DNA of 7,123 bases from Euryarchaeota archaeon UBA19. GTDB taxonomy: Archaea > Thermoplasmatota > Poseidoniia > Poseidoniales > Thalassarchaeaceae. Location of the stretch: contig DAPQ01000022.1 of assembly GCA_002502175.1 (NCBI GenBank), positions 1-7,123 on the forward strand. The letters run 5' to 3'. Under the pieces are notes generated by a model that worked only from the letters and a program-made list of their open reading frames with translations, did not search any database and was not told where the DNA came from. This document shows positions 1 through 5,196 of the stretch, in pieces. The position numbers and the translations under genes were made by a program. How positions within the stretch are numbered: the stretch's first letter is position 1; each line of letters begins with the position of its first letter.

Positions 1-816
1 ACAATGGCAGATATGAGAGACCCAGCATCTTACGAAGCCGCAATTCAAGAAAACACTAAGATTCTCTATGTTGAAACAATTACCAATCCGGTAATCAAAG
101 TCTGTGACTTAGAAGCCATGGCCTCCTTAGCAAAGAAGCACAATTTGATTTGTATTGTTGACAATACATTTGCAACTCCGTGGGCTTGCAACCCAATCGA
201 TTTAGGATTTGATTTAGTTATTCATTCAGGAACCAAATATCTTGGTGGGCATTCGGATTTAATCGCAGGAATAGTAGTTGGTAGAAAGGACCTCGTTGCA
301 GAGATTTTCCCTCGAAAGGTCCACTTCGGCGGAGCGGCCGACCCACATATGTGCTACTTGCTGGAAAGAGGTATGAGGACCCTACATGCAAGAATGCCAA
401 TTCACACATCGAATTCTGCAGAACTAGCAAAACGCCTTGAGGCGCACGGCATGATTGAACACGTCAATCACCCTAGCCTTCCAAGTAGCCCAGATTATGA
501 AGTCGCTCAGAGAATCGTTCCAAAAGGAACAGGAATGATTTCATTTGTCGTGAAAGGCGGAGATGAAGCGGCCTTGAAATTCATGAGAAGTCTAGATATT
601 ATCTTCGAGGCAACAAGTCTAGGCGGGGTTGAGAGCTTGGTTGAATGCCCATTCAATTCCAGTCACATGTTCGTCCCTGAAGATGTTAGAAATCAAGCAG
701 GGATAGTACCCGGCTTTGTGAGAATGAGCGTCGGTATCGAGGACGTTGAAGATCTTTGGAACGACATCTCATCTGCACTTGCAGAAACAGAACAACATCT
801 TGCAACACTAGCTTGA
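1..816 (+). CDS. Cys/Met metabolism PLP-dependent enzyme (cystathionine gamma-synthase/gamma-lyase type), 5'-truncated by window edge
   Basis: This is a fold-type I PLP enzyme of the trans-sulfuration family, acting in the cytosol on sulfur amino acids or O-activated homoserine. The frame is open from base 1, and the ATG at 4 lies inside the conserved 'DMRDP' segment, so it is internal. Family members have about 390-400 residues; about 270 are present, so roughly 125 are missing upstream. Counting from that ATG, the visible motifs are ETITNP (24-29), DNTFATP (53-59, where the Asp pairs with the pyridine nitrogen) and SGTKYLGGHSD (75-85, where K78, codon 235-237, is the Schiff-base lysine). 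Further on are the SLGGVESL loop and VRMSVGIED, whose R240 should bind the substrate carboxylate. The part that helps separate synthase, gamma-lyase and methionine gamma-lyase is largely upstream, so the exact reaction stays open. An exporter gene follows after 9 nt, probably in the same transcript. The family call is firm; the substrate is not known. Confidence 0.92.
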   Translation, partial: TMADMRDPASYEAAIQENTKILYVETITNPVIKVCDLEAMASLAKKHNLICIVDNTFATPWACNPIDLGFDLVIHSGTKYLGGHSDLIAGIVVGRKDLVAEIFPRKVHFGGAADPHMCYLLERGMRTLHARMPIHTSNSAELAKRLEAHGMIEHVNHPSLPSSPDYEVAQRIVPKGTGMISFVVKGGDEAALKFMRSLDIIFEATSLGGVESLVECPFNSSHMFVPEDVRNQAGIVPGFVRMSVGIEDVEDLWNDISSALAETEQHLATLA

Positions 817-820
817 GGTG
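815..820 (+). promoter_or_regulatory. Shine-Dalgarno site deciding the LysE start
   Basis: GAGGTG overlaps the stop codon of the upstream PLP enzyme and lies 5 nt before TTG at 826. It matches the archaeal/bacterial 16S anti-SD. The competing GTG at 820 uses the last base of this site and has no SD of its own, so TTG 826 is the better start. Confidence 0.6.
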
Positions 821-825
821 TGGGC

Positions 826-1425
826 TTGAATGAAGCAGATTTCGTTGCTCTTCTAGTGTTCATAGTGCCGATGTGTTTCACCCCAGGTCCAAACAATCTA
901 CTCTGCGCGGCCCATGGTTCTCAACATGGTTTTCGTGCAACAATTCCAATGACGCTTGGAATGTTAGTCGGATGGTCTAGTTTGGGAGTGGCAGTAGGTC
1001 TAGGCACTGTCTACATAGAAGAAAACCAGGGAATTTTTCAGGCATTAACTTGGGTAGGCGCGGCATACATCGCTTACCTAGGGTGGAACGTTGCAACCTC
1101 TAAACCAAAATTGGAAGAATCCGAGGAAACCGAGCGACTTGGCTTCAAAACCGGACTTGTTCTACAAATTGTCAATGGCAAAGCATGGATACATTTCCTC
1201 GTAATGATGACGAGTTGGGGACTACTGTTTGGAAGTGGCGTATCGGGGAAGATTCTGCTAGTGGCAATCAATGCCGCCATCGGCTATCCAGCAGTATTGA
1301 CTTGGGCGGCATTCGGCATGGGTCTTAGCAAAATTTTCTCATCTCCAGAAAAGGCTCGAATCTTGAACGGAGTTCTAGGAATATCGCTAATTCTAGTAGC
1401 AATTTGGGTTGCTCTTCCTCATTAA
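826..1425 (+). CDS. LysE/RhtB-family amino-acid exporter
   Basis: This is an inner-membrane translocator of the LysE superfamily, which exports amino acids such as lysine, homoserine, threonine or cysteine derivatives. With the TTG start it has 199 residues, close to the usual 200-210. The signature TPGPNN is at residues 19-24 in the first hydrophobic helix. Further hydrophobic stretches lie near 38-60, 70-90, 110-135, 140-165 and 180-197, giving about six helices. A charged loop (KPKLEESEETER, about 94-105) separates the two halves. The second-half family motif 'NPK' appears here as NGK (117-119). TTG 826 is chosen over GTG 820 because of GAGGTG at 815-820; the GTG start would add two residues. 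Close coupling to the sulfur amino-acid PLP enzyme suggests export of a product or excess substrate of that enzyme, which is inference. Its TAA overlaps the stop of the convergent downstream gene. Confidence 0.9.
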   Translation: MNEADFVALLVFIVPMCFTPGPNNLLCAAHGSQHGFRATIPMTLGMLVGWSSLGVAVGLGTVYIEENQGIFQALTWVGAAYIAYLGWNVATSKPKLEESEETERLGFKTGLVLQIVNGKAWIHFLVMMTSWGLLFGSGVSGKILLVAINAAIGYPAVLTWAAFGMGLSKIFSSPEKARILNGVLGISLILVAIWVALPH

Positions 1426-3116
1426 GCAGACCACTGGCTACCAGATACTTCGGCCAACCAATTCATTGAATTTACATAGTCTTCTTTTGCATCTAAAACG
1501 TCATTGTTGAGTAAGGAATCAGCAGCGTCCCAAAGAGCAGTCATCGCTGGGACCCAATCGCCGCCTTTGTCCCGACTCGCTTCATCGAATCTCCAAGCAT
1601 CTGATTCGGTTCGATCGTGAACAACCAGCCAAGCCCAACCCATTGCAGAATCCAAACCCTTTGCTTTTCGACACATTGCAACCGTGGAAGCCACACCGTC
1701 CTCAGCAGCTTTCCTAATCAGTGATTCCGCAAAGTCGAGTGGTGAAGGTAAAACTCCTTCTTCCCAAGGCAACCGCTCAAGTTTTCTTGCCGAAGATACG
1801 GATTCATTGAGTTCTCTTAGGAATGCGCCAAAGCCTTGTTTTCTTTTGGCCTGTTTAGCATGAATCGTCTCAGCCTCTTCCCCTTCGAGGCCGAACATAG
1901 ATTGCAATATATCCATTCCATTATCCTCCCATAGAGCAACTAATACTGGATGGCAAGAACTGTCTTCAAATCGAACCACATCATTTTCAGATTCCAAGAC
2001 AACCCCATCTGAGCGAACTAAAACCCCTCCTTCCAAAGTTTCCAATACAATCCCAATTGCTTGTTTTTCATCTTCAGTGCCCTGCATATGAGAGAGGAAA
2101 TCTTCACGAGAATCAACATCAAACCAATGATTTCCTGTGATATAACCCTCTTCTATCGAACCTAAAATGGCGTTCCTACAAGAGCGCGCGAGTTTGTCAT
2201 CAGTAAGGGCTAGATTCATCCAAGCGAGAAGAACCTCGTCGAGATTCTCTCTCGCTTCAGTAGGCAACTCCCGGTCACTAGGCCAACCAGCAGGCCTCCA
2301 CATCCAGTCCGCCTCAGCTACTGCCGACATCTTTGGAGGCATCATGCCAAGTGCTATTGATGGAACGAATGGGTCCTCTCCAGTCTTTGCCAATGTTGCA
2401 CCAGTAATTCCAACCTTAATGTCATCAAATTCTAGTTTCAACCAACCGGAATCTGTGAATTGATTATTCTCTACTATGTCCAACTCCAAACCCTTGGTGA
2501 ACCTTACATCATTTCCATTCAAATCGATACTTGATTTTTTCAAACTGTCTTCAATCCATTCGGGAGGCGCCACAGGTTCTTGCCCTGAACACACAAATCC
2601 ACCATCCCATGAAAAGAACCACCAACCAGCCTTGGCATGGTCATCCCAAACCAATAACCTAAGTCGCGGGTGTGTATAATTCTGAATTCCAACCATGTGA
2701 GATTGTTTTCCATTCCCTCTGCGGATAAAACTCGACGCGCCATAAATTGGGCTGTTGTATACAGAAACTGTCGATGTATCTGCTTCACCAGCGGCAAGTA
2801 AACTACCAGCCAACGCCCTACCAACAACATCTCCTCTTCGCTTCACCATCCTTTTGCTTAACCATCGACGGTCATTTCTTTTCTTCGAAATGGCATCGAT
2901 ATCTCGTAAAGTGGCAGCTAACATGTCCTTGCGAGGCTTACCCAATTCACATTCAATGTCTGGAACAAAAATTTCGGGATTATCTAACAATGTCTCAAGA
3001 TTTCTATCAATTCTCTGTTGAATCTGCTTTGAGGCCTTTTTTATTCCACGAACCCGAACTTTTCTCTTGCGATTTTTATCGCCCGGAAAACTCACTTCGG
3101 CGGGTGGTCGTGCCAT
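1422..3116 (-). CDS. Unrecognised 564-aa soluble protein, co-transcribed with dph5
   Basis: I do not recognise this family. It has no signal peptide, membrane helix, P-loop, zinc-type Cys cluster or SAM motif that I can see. Residues 12-100 are strongly basic (for example NRKRKVRVRG and SKKRNDRRWLSKRMVKRRGD), suggesting an RNA-, DNA- or ribosome-contacting segment. About 115-260 look beta-rich and aromatic, with WDDHAKAGWWFFSWDGG at 157-173. The remainder is acidic and probably helical, with a charged Lys/Arg/Glu stretch near 411-450. Tryptophan is frequent, about 21 of 564 residues. The ATG at 3116 is preceded on its own strand by GGAGGAGA. The gene lies 24 nt downstream of dph5 on the same strand, so the two are probably co-transcribed. 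The 3' end overlaps the convergent lysE stop. It is a real gene: a long uninterrupted frame, a good SD and precise tiling with its neighbours. A translation-linked role is only a guess from context and the basic N-terminus. Confidence 0.85.
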   Translation of the reverse strand: MARPPAEVSFPGDKNRKRKVRVRGIKKASKQIQQRIDRNLETLLDNPEIFVPDIECELGKPRKDMLAATLRDIDAISKKRNDRRWLSKRMVKRRGDVVGRALAGSLLAAGEADTSTVSVYNSPIYGASSFIRRGNGKQSHMVGIQNYTHPRLRLLVWDDHAKAGWWFFSWDGGFVCSGQEPVAPPEWIEDSLKKSSIDLNGNDVRFTKGLELDIVENNQFTDSGWLKLEFDDIKVGITGATLAKTGEDPFVPSIALGMMPPKMSAVAEADWMWRPAGWPSDRELPTEARENLDEVLLAWMNLALTDDKLARSCRNAILGSIEEGYITGNHWFDVDSREDFLSHMQGTEDEKQAIGIVLETLEGGVLVRSDGVVLESENDVVRFEDSSCHPVLVALWEDNGMDILQSMFGLEGEEAETIHAKQAKRKQGFGAFLRELNESVSSARKLERLPWEEGVLPSPLDFAESLIRKAAEDGVASTVAMCRKAKGLDSAMGWAWLVVHDRTESDAWRFDEASRDKGGDWVPAMTALWDAADSLLNNDVLDAKEDYVNSMNWLAEVSGSQWSA

Positions 3117-3120
3117 ATTG

Positions 3121-3128
3121 TCTCCTCC
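3121..3128 (-). promoter_or_regulatory. Shine-Dalgarno site of the 564-aa gene
   Basis: On the minus strand this reads GGAGGAGA and ends 4 nt before the ATG at 3116; its GGAGG core is 7 nt away. It sits within the 24-nt gap after the dph5 stop, which supports independent initiation on a shared dph5 transcript and fixes the start. A nearby minus-strand ATG at 3130 is out of frame. Confidence 0.65.
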
Positions 3129-3140
3129 ATGTTCCTCGCT

Positions 3141-3968
3141 TCATGCTTGGTATCGCCTGCGCTCGTAAGCCTCTCTCTCCAATCCCGCGAATTCGGCGGG
3201 TAAAATCAAACAATGTATCCGTCCGTCAGACAATTTCGCTATATCGTCTAAATCACCAGAAACAATTCTTTGGTCAGCAGTTCCGAGATCACTGAGTAAA
3301 ATTGCATCCCAATTTGCAATTGCAGTAGTCATACTCTCCCGCACACTCCCTTCGCGTTCAACGAGTTTCTCAAACATCGCCTTCAGGATTTCAACGGCTT
3401 GTTTTGGTTGCATAGGTCTAGGCGTTTCTACACCCATTCCTGTGGGGTCTAAATCTAGCAATACTAAGGTATGCAAATTGTTGGTATAATTTGCATCAAT
3501 CATCTCCAATGGAGAGGTTGGAAGATAGTCACCATAGGCGAATGGAAGCGTTACCTGCCGACCAAAACGATATGATTGCAGACCCGATAATGAAACCGCC
3601 AAAGAGGTCGCAGAAAGACCAGGAATAACAGAGAAATCGATGCCCTGCTCAGCACAATGCGATTCTAAGTCGACGTGGGTTGTTGCCTGCATAGGATCTC
3701 CAACAACCATCAAAGCAACCGACTTCTCAGTCGCTAGAGACAAAATCTCAGAGGGGTCTTCGACCATAGGGCGCATTGCCTTATTCCATTGGCCAACCAA
3801 ACCCTCTAATCGCGCTTCTTGATCTTCAGGCAGGGTTGCAGTGTAGCCCTCTAAAAATCGATAGTCACAGGCTCTAGCATGCTCTATGGCATCGGCCGTC
3901 ATCAACCCAAGATCGCCCGGTCCGAGGCCAATTAGCCACAGACCAGGGGGGAGCCCGCCGTCCGTCAT
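3141..3968 (-). CDS. dph5: Diphthine synthase (elongation factor 2 diphthamide methyltransferase)
   Basis: This is a SAM-dependent methyltransferase that methylates the modified histidine of archaeal EF-2 during diphthamide synthesis; it is cytosolic. From the ATG at 3968 it has 275 residues, near the usual 260-280. It has the tetrapyrrole-methylase-like two-domain plan. LWLIGLGPGD (10-19) is the N-terminal glycine-rich segment and FLEGYTA (38-44) matches the family's LExYT. GDPMQATTHVDL (90-101) is the diagnostic SAM-site motif. GLQSYRFGRQVTLPF (129-143) and HTLVLLDLD (166-174) are also Dph5 hallmarks. Upstream in-frame ATGs at 4004 and 3998 would add 12 or 10 residues (MLMTGRHAPRFT) without family support, so 3968 is preferred. 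No SD is visible, so it is possibly leaderless. It is the first gene of a unit with the 564-aa protein and diverges from trm5. Unusual points are GLGPGD and VIPGLSATS (114-122), which resemble cobalamin-pathway methylases more than typical Dph5. The overall motif set still favours Dph5. Confidence 0.9.
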   Translation of the reverse strand: MTDGGLPPGLWLIGLGPGDLGLMTADAIEHARACDYRFLEGYTATLPEDQEARLEGLVGQWNKAMRPMVEDPSEILSLATEKSVALMVVGDPMQATTHVDLESHCAEQGIDFSVIPGLSATSLAVSLSGLQSYRFGRQVTLPFAYGDYLPTSPLEMIDANYTNNLHTLVLLDLDPTGMGVETPRPMQPKQAVEILKAMFEKLVEREGSVRESMTTAIANWDAILLSDLGTADQRIVSGDLDDIAKLSDGRIHCLILPAEFAGLEREAYERRRYQA

Positions 3969-4002
3969 GGTGAAGCGGGGGGCGTGCCTGCCCGTCATCA
4001 AC
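3969..4002. promoter_or_regulatory. Divergent dph5/trm5 start region, G+C-rich
   Basis: Only about 34 bp separate the preferred dph5 start from the trm5 start. If dph5 used its upstream ATG at 4004, the two start codons would overlap within the palindrome CATG at 4002-4005. Neither gene has an SD. The surrounding 180 bp (3901-4080) are about 64% G+C by hand count, against about 30-42% in sampled oleC lines. No TATA-like element sits at the expected 25-30 bp from either start. Weak A/T-rich patches (AATTAG at 3930-3935 and TTTTAG at 4046-4051) fall inside the opposite genes, so promoters may overlap coding sequence. Confidence 0.4.
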
Positions 4003-5196
4003 ATGATGCGCCACTTGGTCGTCCCGAATCGCGAGGTTGAGGCTGTTTTAGGCCACGTTCGCGCCCGCGGATGGGGCTCTGTTAGCCATCGTGTTTTCTC
4101 CAGCGAAGACGGCCTATCTCGCCTAATTCCTCTGGATGTAGGCGCACCTTTGGAATTACCAAAGGCTCTAGAATATCCTATTGTAATGCATGAAGGAGTT
4201 CCGGATGAAAAAATTGAGACTGATTGGTTGGCTTTACTTGCCTCGGAAGTAGACGAGGATACGATAGAGCAAATGGGAGATGCTTGGCCATCAAATCATG
4301 AATTTGTAGGGGACATGATGATTGTCAGAATAGATAATCAAGTTGCCCAATTTACAGATTCTATTGCGAGAGCAAAACTCGGGGCTCACCCTCATATTCG
4401 CTTGTTGTTAGCCGATGATGGAGTAGAAGGCGAATTCAGAATCAGACAACTGAAGCCCATAGGTGCTAGATTAGCCGACAGAATTCTAGCCGGCCCCAGC
4501 CTAGAATTCGCACCCCCAGAACTCCTGACTACCGAGGTTGCAGTGAAAGAAAGCGGGCGAGTAATTCGATGCGATCCAACCAAGGCATACTTCTCTACTA
4601 AATTACAAACAGAAAGACTCGAAACCCTCGCCTTAGCCAAAGAATTACGAGAAGAACTCGGCCGACCGTTGAGAATAGCAGACCCATTTTGCGGGGTCGG
4701 CCCGGCCCTTGCAACATTACTCGCTGAACCAAATTTAGTCTCCGATTTACTCGCGACCGACCTTAACCCCGACGCAGTCAAACTCCTCATGTCAAACCTC
4801 TCAAAGTGGGATAGAAGACCATATCCAGAGGGTGCAATTGAACTCCAACAAGTCCACGAAAACCGCCTGGTCGGCTTGGCAGATGCACTGACTTTGTCCG
4901 AGAACAAGGAAATTGCTGAAAAATGGGATCTAGTATTGGTCAACTTACCTCATCGTACGATAGAATTCCTACCTGCGATTATTCCGCTACTGGACCGAAG
5001 CTCTCCTTCAATGATTAGAGGCAGAGTGATTGTAGAGGAATCAGAAATTCACCAGGCGAATCAAACCATTCGCGCTATGGTTCCAAATTTGATGCCTGAC
5101 AAACCACAACCAACTCTGAAAATAAAGCGAGATTACAGTTCATCGCTACGACTTTGCTCATTTGAAGGATGGATCAGTGAGGAGGTAAGGAATTGA
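4003..5196 (+). CDS. trm5: tRNA (guanine(37)-N1)-methyltransferase, Trm5 type
   Basis: This enzyme transfers a methyl group from SAM to N1 of G37, next to the tRNA anticodon, preventing +1 frameshifting; it is cytosolic. From ATG 4003 it has 397 residues, longer than the roughly 330-340 of typical archaeal Trm5. The N-terminus MRHLVVPNREVEAVLGHVRA followed by LIPLD matches the D1 domain. NHEFVGDMMIV (98-108) matches the Trm5 'DVVGD' segment. EFRIR (144-148) carries the expected catalytic-site Arg. YFSTKLQTER (196-205) corresponds to 'YFSPRL..ER', retaining E204/R205 but with K200 where Arg is usual. DPFCGVGP (227-234) is SAM motif I, D253 of DLNP should bind the SAM ribose, and NLPH (314-317) is the N-x-P target-base motif. 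The D1 domain favours Trm5b over Taw2-type aminocarboxypropyltransferases. The open frame extends to 3886, but that extension is antisense to dph5 and lacks family similarity. ATG 4006 is equally possible. The gene overlaps the downstream TTG start by 4 nt. Confidence 0.9.
   Translation: MMRHLVVPNREVEAVLGHVRARGWGSVSHRVFSSEDGLSRLIPLDVGAPLELPKALEYPIVMHEGVPDEKIETDWLALLASEVDEDTIEQMGDAWPSNHEFVGDMMIVRIDNQVAQFTDSIARAKLGAHPHIRLLLADDGVEGEFRIRQLKPIGARLADRILAGPSLEFAPPELLTTEVAVKESGRVIRCDPTKAYFSTKLQTERLETLALAKELREELGRPLRIADPFCGVGPALATLLAEPNLVSDLLATDLNPDAVKLLMSNLSKWDRRPYPEGAIELQQVHENRLVGLADALTLSENKEIAEKWDLVLVNLPHRTIEFLPAIIPLLDRSSPSMIRGRVIVEESEIHQANQTIRAMVPNLMPDKPQPTLKIKRDYSSSLRLCSFEGWISEEVRN
4481..4509. 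repeat. Inverted repeat, 9-bp arms, inside trm5
   Basis: GAATTCTAG (4481-4489) and CTAGAATTC (4501-4509) are exact reverse complements around an 11-nt C-rich spacer. The arms contain the self-complementary GAATTC, which makes a chance pairing more likely. It lies wholly within coding sequence and no function is evident. Confidence 0.45.
5181..5186 (+). promoter_or_regulatory. Strong Shine-Dalgarno site for the TTG start of the OleC-like gene
   Basis: GGAGGT, within TGAGGAGGTA at 5178-5187, lies 6 nt before TTG 5193 and inside the end of trm5. It is the strongest SD in the window and justifies the TTG start. The TTGA overlap (5193-5196) makes translation coupled to trm5. Confidence 0.75.

Noticed and set aside
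4..6. ATG at 4 as the true start of the PLP enzyme
   Set aside because: The frame is open to base 1, this Met lies within a conserved internal segment, and about 125 family residues would be missing.
2167..2463. Plus-strand 98-codon open frame
   Set aside because: It is an antisense shadow of the 564-aa gene with no recognisable motif.
2747..3295. Plus-strand 182-codon open frame
   Set aside because: It is antisense to the 564-aa gene and spans the end of dph5. Its composition is implausible, with no domain or SD, and the minus-strand genes explain the region.
3886..4002. In-frame extension of trm5 to ATG 3886
   Set aside because: It is antisense to the conserved Dph5 N-terminus, encodes low-complexity Pro/Arg/Ser-rich sequence, and the Trm5 D1 domain begins at 4003/4006.
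4392..4943. Minus-strand 183-codon open frame inside trm5
   Set aside because: It is a Ser/Arg-rich shadow frame opposite conserved Trm5 motifs, with no start signal.
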